Shown in pieces: positions 44,231-52,555 of a DNA stretch of 64,000 nt. The translations under genes and the position numbers were made by a program. Under the pieces are notes generated by a model. It did no database searches. It saw nothing but the letters and a program-made list of their open reading frames with translations, and was not told where the DNA came from. The stretch covers positions 186,001-250,000 of the forward strand of contig CANGIT010000001.1 in assembly GCA_947454155.1 (NCBI GenBank), read 5' to 3'. Origin of the DNA: Chitinophagaceae bacterium. Its GTDB lineage: Bacteria > Bacteroidota > Bacteroidia > Chitinophagales > Chitinophagaceae. Every line of letters starts with the position of its first letter. Positions within the stretch are counted from its first letter, which is position 1.

Positions 44231-45112
44231 ATGCATCTCCCCCCATCCGAACTCATCATCAACAACCGAGGCGCCATTTATCATCTCGACATCCGTCCGG
44301 ATGAATTGGCCGAGACTATTATCATCGTTGGTGATCCCGACAGGGTACCCATGGTGAGCAAACACTTTGATGAAATACATTTTCGCAATAGCCACCGTGA
44401 ATTTGTTAGTCATACCGGACGCATCGGATCAAAAGAAGTTACAGTGCTTTCCACCGGCATCGGTCCTGATAACATCGACATCGCCATCAACGAACTCGAT
44501 GCGCTGGCCAATATTGATTTTGTAACCAGAGCCATCAAATCCGATCTCAAAAAATTAAACATCATTCGCTTCGGTACATCAGGCGCCTTGCAGGCCGATA
44601 TTCCTGTAGATACGCTGGTGGCTTCCACACATGGGCTGGGATTCGATAATGTGTTGAATTTTTACGAGCATGAGCAATCTGCAGATGAGCTGGAGCTGAT
44701 CAATGAATTCATACAGCAAACAGGCATGGATACACGAATTACCATGCCTTACATATTCCAAGGTTCGAAGCAGTTGCTTGATAAGTTCGGTGCCGCATTC
44801 GTCAAAGGAATAACCGTTACTGCCCCTGGGTTTTACGGGCCCCAGGGAAGAGAGCTGCGCCTCAAATCGCGCACCCGGACTTTCATCGACAAGCTTTCAT
44901 TGTTTTCACATCAAGGCCATCGCATTACCAATTTTGAAATGGAATCATCCGCCATCTTTGGCCTGTGCAAACTGCTCGGTCATCATGCCATTAGCATCAA
45001 TGTCGTCGTCGCCAACCGCATGGCACAGCAATATTCAAAAGAAAGTCACGCGGCGGTGGAGAATATGATTGAGAGGGGGTTGGAGGGATTGTTTGGTGAT
45101 GTAGTTCAATAG
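44231..45112 (+). CDS. Nucleoside phosphorylase (uridine phosphorylase-like)
   Basis: PNP/UDP family 1 phosphorylase releasing a base and (deoxy)ribose-1-phosphate from nucleosides. The 293 residues include the phosphate-binding segment TIIIVGDPDRVPMVSKHF (~30-47), VTVLSTGIGPDNIDIAINEL (~73-92), and IIRFGTSGALQADIPVDTLV (~115-134), a family signature. Base and sugar contacts lie in FEMESSAIFGL (~235), where the MES triad binds ribose. Substrate preference (uridine, thymidine or purine) cannot be fixed by eye. With deoC downstream, breakdown of deoxynucleosides is the likely role. The leader holds heptad repeats and no strong promoter match. Confidence 0.9.
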   Translation: MHLPPSELIINNRGAIYHLDIRPDELAETIIIVGDPDRVPMVSKHFDEIHFRNSHREFVSHTGRIGSKEVTVLSTGIGPDNIDIAINELDALANIDFVTRAIKSDLKKLNIIRFGTSGALQADIPVDTLVASTHGLGFDNVLNFYEHEQSADELELINEFIQQTGMDTRITMPYIFQGSKQLLDKFGAAFVKGITVTAPGFYGPQGRELRLKSRTRTFIDKLSLFSHQGHRITNFEMESSAIFGLCKLLGHHAISINVVVANRMAQQYSKESHAAVENMIERGLEGLFGDVVQ

Positions 45113-45172
45113 GTTCAGTCAGTTTATCCATTTAACCTTTTGAACTTGTTGAACCACTTTAACCTATTGAAC
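45104..45172 (+). repeat. 12-bp inverted repeat GTTCAATAGGTT / AACCTATTGAAC
   Basis: A perfect 12-bp stem (45104-45115 with 45161-45172) and a 45-base loop. The left arm overlaps the last codons of the phosphorylase gene. A C/A-rich G-poor tract (45173-45220) follows, up to the deoC leader. Confidence 0.65.
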
Positions 45173-45223
45173 CTTTTAACCCACCAAACCTCCAAAACCT
45201 ACCAAACTCCCTCTTAAATCCCC

Positions 45224-45231
45224 TAACTTTA
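45224..45231 (+). promoter_or_regulatory. Possible -7 element TAACTTTA of deoC
   Basis: Seven of the eight TAnnTTTG positions fit (last base A), 16 bases before the deoC start codon. No -33 element is evident. Confidence 0.3.
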
Positions 45232-45247
45232 TACTCAACCTATTACC

Positions 45248-46153
45248 ATGATAACTGCAATACCTGATTTTACCATTACGCCACGCATCGACCAGGTGGG
45301 TGTTGAAGAGAGAGCGGCCAGATTCACCAAAAGAAGTTTGAAAGAAGATACCAAGCTGAACGGCTTGAAGCTGGCGCTGAACATGATCGACCTCACTACG
45401 CTTGAAGGAAAAGATACCGACGGAAAAGTAAAACAACTTTGCTATAAGGCACGCCATCTGCATGATGCGTATCCCGGACTGCCTACAGTGGCCGCCGTTT
45501 GCGTCTACCCGTCTATGGTAGGTATGGCCAAAAAAGCCTTGGGCGACTCCGGCATCAAAGTGGCTTCGGTGGCTACGGCATTTCCTTCGGGTCAATCCAC
45601 CCGCGATGTAAAAATCAGAGATACAAAATATGCATTGGCTCAGGGAGCCGATGAAATTGATATGGTGATCTCCCGTGGTAAATTTCATCAGGGAGAATAT
45701 AACTTTGTATTTGACGAAATTGCCACCATTAAAGAAGTATGTGGCGATGCCCGTTTGAAAGTCATTTTGGAGACGGGCGAGTTGGGTACATATGACAAAG
45801 TGCGCAAAGCCAGCGATATCGCCATGTATGCCGGTGCCGATTTCATCAAAACATCTACGGGAAAAATTCCGTCTGCCGCCACCATGCCAGTGACCCTGGT
45901 CATGCTCGAAGCCATCCGTGATTTTTATTACAAAACCGGAAAGAAAATTGCCATGAAACCCGCTGGTGGTATTTCAAAAGCCAAGCTCGCTTTGCATTAT
46001 CTGGTGATGCTGAATGAAGTGTTGGGAGAAGGATGGATGAACAATGAATGGTTCCGTTTCGGCGCCAGTAGCCTGGCCAATGACATTCTGATGCAGCTGA
46101 TGAAGCAGCGCACAGGAGTGTATCAGAGTGGTGATTATTTTGCGAATGACTAA
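45248..46153 (+). CDS. deoC: Deoxyribose-phosphate aldolase
   Basis: Class I aldolase splitting 2-deoxyribose-5-phosphate into glyceraldehyde-3-phosphate and acetaldehyde. The 301 residues include LNGLKLALNMIDLTTLEG near the N-terminus, AAVCVYPSMVGMAKKAL, VATAFPSGQSTRDVKI and the Schiff-base lysine in GADFIKTSTGK (~198-208). KIAMKPAGGISKAKLALHYL (~235) carries the second active-site lysine. It is longer than E. coli DeoC, in line with the eukaryote-like branch common in Bacteroidota and Actinobacteria. Its products feed gap/pgk upstream and the aldehyde dehydrogenase downstream. Confidence 0.97.
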   Translation: MITAIPDFTITPRIDQVGVEERAARFTKRSLKEDTKLNGLKLALNMIDLTTLEGKDTDGKVKQLCYKARHLHDAYPGLPTVAAVCVYPSMVGMAKKALGDSGIKVASVATAFPSGQSTRDVKIRDTKYALAQGADEIDMVISRGKFHQGEYNFVFDEIATIKEVCGDARLKVILETGELGTYDKVRKASDIAMYAGADFIKTSTGKIPSAATMPVTLVMLEAIRDFYYKTGKKIAMKPAGGISKAKLALHYLVMLNEVLGEGWMNNEWFRFGASSLANDILMQLMKQRTGVYQSGDYFAND

Positions 46154-46175
46154 ATAATATTCAAACTGAATTTTA

Positions 46176-46221
46176 TTTAGGGTTATGCCGTTTTGTATGT
46201 TTGGCAGGTTGTGTATGTTTG
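46176..46221 (+). repeat. G/T-rich tract left of the four-helix-bundle gene
   Basis: It includes TAGGGTT and two GTTTG blocks that are complementary to parts (AACCCTA, CCAAAC) of the C/A-rich tract at 46631-46668. The two tracts enclose the gene at 46238-46627 as an imperfect inverted repeat. Confidence 0.5.
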
Positions 46222-46237
46222 ATCATAATCACATAAA

Positions 46238-46627
46238 ATGTCAACCATAGCAAAATTTGAAGAGATTATTTGTTGGAAGGAAGCCAGATTGTTAAATCAA
46301 TTGATTAGAAAATATGTATCCGAAAGAAGATTTGAAAATGATTTTCGTTTAATAAATCAAATCTTGGGATCAGCAGGCTCTATAATGGATAATATTGCTG
46401 AAGGATTTGAAAGAGGAGGAAATAAAGAATTTGTACAGTTTCTTTATTTTGCTAAAGGTTCATGTGCGGAATTAAGGTCCCAATCATTTCGTGCATTGGA
46501 TGCTAAATTCATAAGCCAGTCAGAGTTTGATTTTATTTATGAAAAAACTGAAAAAATATCGTACTTAATTTTTAAACTTATTCAGTATTTAAAAAACTCA
46601 GAGATAAAAAGATATAAGTTTAAATAA
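46238..46627 (+). CDS. Four-helix-bundle protein (23S rRNA intervening-sequence type)
   Basis: A 129-residue helical protein of the S23/IVP family. Family pattern: KFEEIICWKEARLLNQLIRK at the start, RLINQILGSAGSIMDNIAEGFERGGNKEFVQFLYFAKGSCAELRSQ in the middle (key parts SIMDNIAEGFERG and FLYFAKGSCAELRSQ), and a last helix SEFDFIYEKTEKISYLIFKL. Family members form pentameric helical bundles; the function is unknown, although some lie in rRNA intervening sequences. The frame is intact, unlike the copy at 39981-40327. It sits between deoC and the aldehyde dehydrogenase, flanked by partly complementary G/T- and C/A-rich tracts, which suggests a late insertion into that gene pair. Confidence 0.88.
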   Translation: MSTIAKFEEIICWKEARLLNQLIRKYVSERRFENDFRLINQILGSAGSIMDNIAEGFERGGNKEFVQFLYFAKGSCAELRSQSFRALDAKFISQSEFDFIYEKTEKISYLIFKLIQYLKNSEIKRYKFK

Positions 46628-46630
46628 ATA

Positions 46631-46668
46631 AAACTACCAAACCTACTAAACCCTATAAACCCACCAAA
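46631..46668 (+). repeat. C/A-rich tract right of the four-helix-bundle gene
   Basis: A G-less run of ACCAAACC-, ACTAAACC- and ATAAACCC-like units that ends 9 bases before the aldehyde dehydrogenase start. Confidence 0.55.
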
Positions 46669-46676
46669 ATTACTTC

Positions 46677-48146
46677 ATGGCAAAAACAAGCACACTTAGG
46701 CTCAAATTCGACAGTACCCGCACTCTCGCTCCCGCACCTGAAAGCAAAAGCATCGCCAAAATAGCCGAGCGTTACGAGTTGTTCATCAATGGTAAGTTCG
46801 AAAAGCCTGCATCCAAAAAATATTTCAATACGGTAAATCCGGCAACGGAAGAGGTGCTGTCGAAAGTGGCTGCCGCCAATGCGGCTGATGTTGATAAAGT
46901 TGTGATGGCCGCCCGAAATGCATACAATAAGGTTTGGGGAAAGATGCCCGGAAAAGAAAGAGCCAAATATATTTTTCGTATCGCTCGACTGATTCAGGAG
47001 CGTGCACGTGAGTTTGCGGTGATTGAAACGCTTGATGGGGGAAAGCCCATCCGCGAAAGCCGCGATTTCGATGTGCCTACCGCAGCCAATCATTTTTTTT
47101 ATTACGCTGGCTGGGCCGACAAGCTGGAATATGCTTTTCCTAACAGGAATCCACAACCGCTCGGCGTGGCCGGTCAAATCATTCCCTGGAATTTTCCCCT
47201 GTTGATGGCTGCCTGGAAAATAGCGCCCGCATTGGCTTGTGGAAACACAGTAGTGCTGAAGCCCGCCGAAACCACACCACTTACAGCCCTCAAACTGGCC
47301 GAACTCATTCAAGAAGCTGACTTGCCACCAGGTGTGGTGAACATCATCACAGGCGCAGGCGATACAGGCGCTGCATTGGTCAATCACCCCGGTATCAACA
47401 AGGTCGCATTCACCGGCTCAACAGAAGTAGGCAAGATCATACAGAAGGCTGTAGCCGGAACCGGCAAGAAACTAACGCTGGAGCTTGGGGGCAAAGCCGC
47501 CAACATCATCTTCGACGACGCTCCTCTCGATCAGGCAGTGGAAGGCGTCATCAACGGCATCTTCTTTAATCAGGGACATGTCTGTTGCGCAGGATCAAGA
47601 TTATTGGTGCAGGAATCTGTTTACAAGCAGGTGTTGCAAAAACTCAAAGACCGCCTCGAAACCTTGATTGTAGGCGACCCGATGGATAAGAACACCGATA
47701 TCGGCGCTATCAATTCCAGACAACAACTCGAGGTCATCAACAAATACATTAAAATCGGCCAGCAGGAAGGTGCCGAAATGTTCCAGTCATCTGCTGTCAT
47801 TCCTAAAAAAGGGTTCTATTGCCGTCCCACACTCTTTACCAATGTGGCACAATCCAATCGCATCGCTCAGGAAGAAATTTTTGGTCCAGTGCTATCTATC
47901 CAAACTTTCAGAACAGAAGACGAAGCGATTGAAAAAGCCAACAATACACCTTTCGGACTTTCCGCTGGTGTATGGACCGACAAAGGCTCAAAGATTTTCA
48001 ATATGACCTCCAAACTCAAAGCCGGCGTGGTTTGGGCCAACACCTATAACAAATTCGATCCGGTATCACCTTTCGGAGGATTTAAGGAAAGTGGCTTTGG
48101 AAGGGAAGGAGGATTGCACGGATTGGGGGCGTATCTTAAGGTTTAA
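46677..48146 (+). CDS. Aldehyde dehydrogenase (ALDH16-like N-terminal catalytic part)
   Basis: NAD(P)-dependent oxidation of an aldehyde to the acid. The 489 residues make a full ALDH: FINGKFEKPASKKYFNTVNP at the start, the cofactor motif IIPWNFPLLMAAWKIAPALACGNT (core PWNFPL), FTGSTEVGK, the general base Glu in LELGGKAAN (~268) and the catalytic Cys303 in NQGHVCCAGSR. The end FGGFKESGFGREGG is conserved. The stop codon TAA is followed at once, in the same frame, by the next reading frame (an inactive ALDH half). Together they would equal a two-domain ALDH16. Context with deoC and eutBC points to acetaldehyde as substrate (inference). Confidence 0.93.
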   Translation: MAKTSTLRLKFDSTRTLAPAPESKSIAKIAERYELFINGKFEKPASKKYFNTVNPATEEVLSKVAAANAADVDKVVMAARNAYNKVWGKMPGKERAKYIFRIARLIQERAREFAVIETLDGGKPIRESRDFDVPTAANHFFYYAGWADKLEYAFPNRNPQPLGVAGQIIPWNFPLLMAAWKIAPALACGNTVVLKPAETTPLTALKLAELIQEADLPPGVVNIITGAGDTGAALVNHPGINKVAFTGSTEVGKIIQKAVAGTGKKLTLELGGKAANIIFDDAPLDQAVEGVINGIFFNQGHVCCAGSRLLVQESVYKQVLQKLKDRLETLIVGDPMDKNTDIGAINSRQQLEVINKYIKIGQQEGAEMFQSSAVIPKKGFYCRPTLFTNVAQSNRIAQEEIFGPVLSIQTFRTEDEAIEKANNTPFGLSAGVWTDKGSKIFNMTSKLKAGVVWANTYNKFDPVSPFGGFKESGFGREGGLHGLGAYLKV

Positions 48147-48173
48147 ATGCCTGAGTTTGCCTCTGTTGGTTTA

Positions 48174-48236
48174 AAACGCACCAAACGCACCAAACGCACC
48201 AAACGCACCAAACGCACCAAACGCACCAAACGCACC
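48174..48236 (+). repeat. Perfect 9-bp tandem repeat, 7 copies
   Basis: AAACGCACC is repeated seven times without a mismatch, directly after the first aldehyde dehydrogenase. The unit is a multiple of three and lies in the frame shared by both dehydrogenase parts, where it would encode Lys-Arg-Thr seven times. Confidence 0.97.
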
Positions 48237-48251
48237 ATAATATTAAACATC

Positions 48252-49139
48252 ATGACATCTCGACTCTCCGTTCTCAAAACATATAAAATCTATATCGGCG
48301 GCCAGTTTCCACGTACTGAATCCGGAAGGTATTATACGGCTGTCAATGCCAAAGGGGTTCACTTGGCCAACATGTGTTTGTGCTCACGTAAAGATGTGCG
48401 CGACGCCATCAGCAGCGCTCGCGGTGCATTTGGCGGCTGGAGCTCACGTTCTGCATTTAACCGCAGTCAGATCTTATACCGAATTGCAGAAATGCTCGAA
48501 GGCAGAAAAGCACAGTTTGTGGAAGAACTCATGTTGCAAGGGTCTTCAAAATCTGCAGCAGAGCAAGAAGTCAATCTTGCCATCGACCGATTGATTTATT
48601 ACAGTGGCTGGTGCGATAAATACCAGCAAATTTTCAGCAGTGTGAATCCGGTGGCTTCTTCTCATTTTAATTTCTCCGCGCTGGAACCTGTTGGCGTGGT
48701 AACGGTAGTGGCACCGCAGTCATCTTCTTTGATAGGATTGATTTCACTGATGGCGCCAGTGATCGCAGGTGGAAATACCTGTGTGATAATTGCTTCCGAA
48801 ACAAAGCCACTATGCAGCGTCACCTTCGCCGAAGTGCTCAATAGCTCCGATTTGCCGGGAGGCGTGGTGAATATCCTCACCGGAAAAGTTTCCGAATTGC
48901 TGCCCCACCTTTCAAATCATATGGATGTGAATGCGATTTGTTTCTGTGAGTCGGATGCGCAACAGCAAAAGATGGTGCGTGAAAATGCAGCACTGAATGT
49001 GAAGCGTGTGATCATACACGATGATAAAAAATGGAATGATGATAAATCGCAATCGCCATATTTAATCAGCGATTTCCAGGAAGTGAAAACCACCTGGCAT
49101 CCCATTGAAAATATCGGTGGAGCCAAAGCAGGTTATTAA
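48252..49139 (+). CDS. Inactive aldehyde dehydrogenase-like protein (ALDH16 C-terminal-like)
   Basis: A 295-residue ALDH-related protein starting MTSRLSVLKTYKIYIGGQFP; the same frame is open back to 48147, just after the previous stop. It keeps the N-terminal ALDH part (ESGRYYTAVNAKG, RDAISSARGAFGGWSSRSAFNRSQILYRIAEMLEGR) and the nucleotide-fold region (LEPVGVVTVVAPQSSSLIGL, IAGGNTCVIIASE, LPGGVVNILTG). It ends before the place where the catalytic Glu and Cys would be, finishing with WHPIENIGGAKAGY. Bacterial and animal ALDH16 carry a similar catalytically silent second domain, so a structural role with the upstream enzyme is inferred. A 57-bp copy of its 3' end recurs at 55150. Confidence 0.85.
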   Translation: MTSRLSVLKTYKIYIGGQFPRTESGRYYTAVNAKGVHLANMCLCSRKDVRDAISSARGAFGGWSSRSAFNRSQILYRIAEMLEGRKAQFVEELMLQGSSKSAAEQEVNLAIDRLIYYSGWCDKYQQIFSSVNPVASSHFNFSALEPVGVVTVVAPQSSSLIGLISLMAPVIAGGNTCVIIASETKPLCSVTFAEVLNSSDLPGGVVNILTGKVSELLPHLSNHMDVNAICFCESDAQQQKMVRENAALNVKRVIIHDDKKWNDDKSQSPYLISDFQEVKTTWHPIENIGGAKAGY

Positions 49140-49146
49140 TGATTGC
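49084..49146 (+). repeat. Direct repeat, left copy (3' end of the second ALDH frame)
   Basis: It encodes the tail KTTWHPIENIGGAKAGY plus stop and a few bases beyond. It matches 55150-55209 with four substitutions and a 3-base gap, and the two copies bracket the urease cluster. Confidence 0.9.
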
Positions 49147-49848
49147 TTACCAATTTAAGAATACCATTCCTGCTCCACAAGCCAATATTGTAAAGCCGGC
49201 AATTGCATGCATATATTTTTCTAGGTTCTGCATATGACTATATGCGATGCCTTTTAATCCTAGTACTACCATCGCCATCATTGTAAGCAAAGTAATGAAT
49301 GTATAAGTAGTAATCAGGGTAGTCATTCCTGATAAAGAATGTTGCGCTGCCGGTGCAAAAAGCAAAGGAATCATTGGTTCGCAAGGCCCTAACAAAAAAA
49401 TGATAAAAATCACCCAGGGTGTTATCTTATGCTTTTGAATGGGTTGACTTGTCGTTTCATGATAGTGTTCAAATACAAACATATTGCCCTCTCTATCTGA
49501 TTCAAAATGCTTATGTGATTTGTTTTTTTGGGCCTGAAATAAACCCCACAACATATAGGCATTGCCTAGAAAGATATATGCCCATCCGGCAATTCCTCCT
49601 CTGATATTTTCAACTGCTAACAGTTTGCCTAGATTCCATCCCAGTGCTGCTCCTCCAAGTCCTAAGATAACCGAACTGCCTACATGCCCTATTCCACAAA
49701 TAATTGTCCAGAACATAGTGTATCGCAAACTCCATTTTTTTGATTGAGACAAAGCAATAAACGGAAGGTAATGATCCGGACCAGAAAGAGTATGCAGCAA
49801 AGCCACTCCAACTGAAGAAAATATGAATATTCCGTTTTCAGCAGACAT
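49147..49848 (-). CDS. NicO/UreH-like membrane protein of the urease cluster
   Basis: A 233-residue polytopic membrane protein (start [20 protein letters not shown], overlapping ureD by 11 bases). It has about six spans. Motifs of the nickel/cobalt transporter and UreH-type superfamily are visible: HTLSGPDHYLPFIAL (~19-33, the H-x4-DH pattern), WTIICGIGHVGSSVILG (GHxxSS-like), then a His-rich loop (KHFESDREGNMFVFEHYHE) and LGPCEPMIPLL. Delivery of nickel to urease is the likely role, given its place as the last gene of the cluster. It could instead be a general TauE/NicO-type exporter. Confidence 0.82.
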   Translation of the reverse strand: MSAENGIFIFSSVGVALLHTLSGPDHYLPFIALSQSKKWSLRYTMFWTIICGIGHVGSSVILGLGGAALGWNLGKLLAVENIRGGIAGWAYIFLGNAYMLWGLFQAQKNKSHKHFESDREGNMFVFEHYHETTSQPIQKHKITPWVIFIIFLLGPCEPMIPLLFAPAAQHSLSGMTTLITTYTFITLLTMMAMVVLGLKGIAYSHMQNLEKYMHAIAGFTILACGAGMVFLNW

Positions 49849-50626
49849 CGGAAAAGTTTTGACATTTGTTTCCGATATCGTGCAATAATGAGAATAATAT
49901 TTCCGCTCCATTAGCTAATATTCTCACTACAAGAAAATTCCCTGGGGCATTAGAAAGGCCAAATCGTATTGTTGTTTCTGATTTTAAGAAATCAAAAATC
50001 ATAGATTTAATTTCCGATTTACTGTATTCAGGCAAATGCAACATCATTCCAGCCTGATGGGTGAATCCTTCCAGCTGCCCTATATTTTCAGGGGTAATGA
50101 TGGCAGGTTGCATCAATAAATTATCGCGAATGGCCAATTTGTTATTGATGAAAATACTTGTTATAGTTTGCAATTTTGAAAATTCAAATATTTCATTTTT
50201 TGTTTTCCTGCCACATGTCAGTATTTCTCCCCAAATCAGCGAGCTCGTTTCATGCATATAAATCTCGTTTTTTGATAAATAAATAGAATTTTTATGAGGT
50301 ACAACAGGATGAGGAATAAAGCAAAGTGAGCCGCCTTCTTCAATAAGGATAGTGGTTTTCTGTACTGCTCCTGATTGCATATCAAAAAGCCTTTGATAAG
50401 ATTGTGTTTTTAATATCAAAGAGCTGTTTTTTTTTATTTTGATATCAATTTGATATTCATCGTGGTCAAGCATTCCTGGTGAAGAACTCATCAACATTAA
50501 AATCAGCGACAAAGCCTTTCTGTCCTCAGTGATGTTCATTACTTTATAAGGTGGCGTGAAGAACTCTTTTGAAAGAACAGTTCTGTTTTCTTTTAAAATG
50601 GTTTCTATCTGTATTCGACCTATCAT
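49838..50626 (-). CDS. ureD: Urease accessory protein UreD
   Basis: Chaperone that binds apo-urease and recruits UreF and UreG for nickel insertion. The 262 residues show family features: [13 protein letters not shown] near the N-terminus, [20 protein letters not shown] (the GxLxGD-like region), [12 protein letters not shown], and [16 protein letters not shown], then [14 protein letters not shown]. It is diverged but complete. The start overlaps the end of ureG by four bases. The DNA is more A/T-rich than flanking eut and ALDH genes. Confidence 0.92.
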   Translation of the reverse strand: MIGRIQIETILKENRTVLSKEFFTPPYKVMNITEDRKALSLILMLMSSSPGMLDHDEYQIDIKIKKNSSLILKTQSYQRLFDMQSGAVQKTTILIEEGGSLCFIPHPVVPHKNSIYLSKNEIYMHETSSLIWGEILTCGRKTKNEIFEFSKLQTITSIFINNKLAIRDNLLMQPAIITPENIGQLEGFTHQAGMMLHLPEYSKSEIKSMIFDFLKSETTIRFGLSNAPGNFLVVRILANGAEILFSLLHDIGNKCQNFSDVC

Positions 50627-51261
50627 CTTAATAAATTGGGCTCATCAATATTTTCCAGCAATCCATATTTTTTTATCCAACCGATGACATCGGGAATCCC
50701 TTCTAGCTTAAATAAATTGGTAAAAATAAAAGGCTTTCCATTGCGCATCTTTCTTGCATCTCTTTCCATAACTCCCAAATCGGCATTTACATAAGGCGCC
50801 AAATCTGTTTTATTGATAATCAGCAAATCACTTCGTGTAATGCCAGGCCCGCCTTTGCGGGGTATCTTATCTCCTTCGGCAACATCCACAACGAAAATAC
50901 TGAGGTCGGCTAAGTCGGGACTGAATGTAGCCGACAAGTTATCGCCGCCACTTTCTATGAAAATGAGCTTTATGTCATTAAAACGACTGGCCATTTCATC
51001 AACTGCCTCAAGGTTCATGCTTGCATCTTCGCGTATGGCAGTATGCGGACACCCACCGGTTTCAACACCAATAATTCTTTCTGCAGGTAATAAACTATTT
51101 TTCGTCAGAAATTCAGCATCTTCCTTGGTGTAAATGTCATTGGTAATCACTCCAATGCTATATTCAATATGCATCAATCTTGTAAGACATTCAATCAATG
51201 CAGTCTTTCCCGAACCCACAGGTCCAGCGATGCCTATCTTTATGTAATTTCTTTCAGTCAT
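50623..51261 (-). CDS. ureG: Urease accessory GTPase UreG
   Basis: SIMIBI-class GTPase that supplies nickel for urease maturation. The 212 residues have Walker [11 protein letters not shown] (~14-23), the nickel-binding CPH motif in [19 protein letters not shown] (~66-84), [17 protein letters not shown] (~107-123) and the guanine-specificity segment [13 protein letters not shown]. All are conserved. It is separated from ureF by 112 bases with no clear promoter. Confidence 0.97.
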   Translation of the reverse strand: MTERNYIKIGIAGPVGSGKTALIECLTRLMHIEYSIGVITNDIYTKEDAEFLTKNSLLPAERIIGVETGGCPHTAIREDASMNLEAVDEMASRFNDIKLIFIESGGDNLSATFSPDLADLSIFVVDVAEGDKIPRKGGPGITRSDLLIINKTDLAPYVNADLGVMERDARKMRNGKPFIFTNLFKLEGIPDVIGWIKKYGLLENIDEPNLLR

Positions 51262-51372
51262 TGCAAATGGAATAATTGTATGATTAATAAATAAAATTCT
51301 TATTGACTAAGTTGAGGCCCAACACCTAACTTATATCAGCTATAGTTGCACCAAATGTCAAACATCAAGGAA

Positions 51373-52059
51373 TTATGACATATACAATCTCGAATACAAA
51401 TGCTCATGTTCCATAGACGCTATGTCAAATCCGATGGAGCACAAGCCAATCATATCTTGATCTATTTGATTTATTTGATTGGCCAAATTGGAAATCGTTT
51501 TTTTGACATTAAATAATATTTCCTGACCAGCTTGCTGGCTCAACGGAATCAGTTTTACGCTATTGGTTACTATGCCTGCTGCCAAGTTGTAGAAAAACCC
51601 TACCAGTGCATCTTGTTTGTTAATGCCTAATGCATTGGCAATGACACCAAAGGCGACGCTGTAATGACCTTGAATGCTTTTTCGGACAACAGCTGACTGA
51701 TAAGCAGTTACCAATTCGTCATTGCATACAGGCTGAAATATTTTCAACAAACGGTTGCTTAATTTGATGCTACCCATTCTGATTTCCTCAGGAATTTTTG
51801 TTGCGTTAGCCAGTTCATCAATTTCAAATATTTTTTCTGCATTTTTTTCTGCGCTCGCATTCATGGCAAGTGAAACAAAGGCGCCATCATTATAAAAAAT
51901 ATTTTTTGTCAGCATCTCATGTAAGTAATGTGAAGCTGTCTCTTTGTTATGAACAATACCTTTCTGTACATAGGTTTCTAAGCCGGCAGAGTGGGAAAAG
52001 CCGCCAATAGGTAATGCAGGGTCGCAGAGCTGCAGCAGATGTAATAGCGGGTTATCCAT
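51373..52059 (-). CDS. ureF: Urease accessory protein UreF
   Basis: All-helical accessory protein working with UreD and UreG. The 228 residues include LLQLCDPALPIGGFSHSAGLETYVQKG (key part LPIGGFSHSAGLE), the family hallmark, and a later GHYSVAFGVIANALGI and YNLAAGIVTNSVKLIPLSQQ, which also fit. It overlaps ureE by 8 bases, so translation is probably coupled. Confidence 0.95.
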   Translation of the reverse strand: MDNPLLHLLQLCDPALPIGGFSHSAGLETYVQKGIVHNKETASHYLHEMLTKNIFYNDGAFVSLAMNASAEKNAEKIFEIDELANATKIPEEIRMGSIKLSNRLLKIFQPVCNDELVTAYQSAVVRKSIQGHYSVAFGVIANALGINKQDALVGFFYNLAAGIVTNSVKLIPLSQQAGQEILFNVKKTISNLANQINQIDQDMIGLCSIGFDIASMEHEHLYSRLYMS

Positions 52060-52555
52060 TGGATGACAACTTCATAATTTTATTAAACAAGGATTCGCCG
52101 TTAGAGTGATGATGTGAACTTACTGATGTTCGTAATGGACTCAGTAATTTTCTTTCCATTTTGCATATATCATAACCCTGTGCTTTCAAATGTTCGAACA
52201 GTGGCTTTTCGAATGGCAGCATCAATTCTTCGTTCTGGTAAAAAAGTGGCACATGTTTATTGCCTATTTCATAGCAAATCGATGCTGTTTCAAAAAATGA
52301 TTTCGGTTTGATGACAATCACCTCAGATGTTACCACAGTAACGGCAACAACAATATCTTCATTTTCAAATATGACATCACCTTCCGTAAACACAGGATTT
52401 TCATTCAGTGATTTGAAAGAAATTTCCATGCCTGCCTTTGTTCTTTTTCTAATGATTCTTTTTTGACATTCATGCCATTCCAATTCCCAATAATCTATTT
52501 TGCGATTGTTGATTTGGAATGAATTGATATGGCCTATTTTTTTCTGGAAGAGCAT
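52052..52555 (-). CDS. ureE: Urease accessory metallochaperone UreE
   Basis: Nickel-binding chaperone, 167 residues. The N-terminal half resembles the UreE peptide-binding domain (KRIIRKRTKAGMEISFKSL, VFTEGDVIFENEDIVVAV). The metal-binding half has CYEIGNKHVPLFYQNEELMLPFEKPLFEHLKAQGY, where the GNKHVP His is the conserved nickel ligand. The short C-terminus has SSHHHS, a small extra His cluster. It overlaps the ureC stop by one base. Confidence 0.93.
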   Translation of the reverse strand: MLFQKKIGHINSFQINNRKIDYWELEWHECQKRIIRKRTKAGMEISFKSLNENPVFTEGDVIFENEDIVVAVTVVTSEVIVIKPKSFFETASICYEIGNKHVPLFYQNEELMLPFEKPLFEHLKAQGYDICKMERKLLSPLRTSVSSHHHSNGESLFNKIMKLSSNG

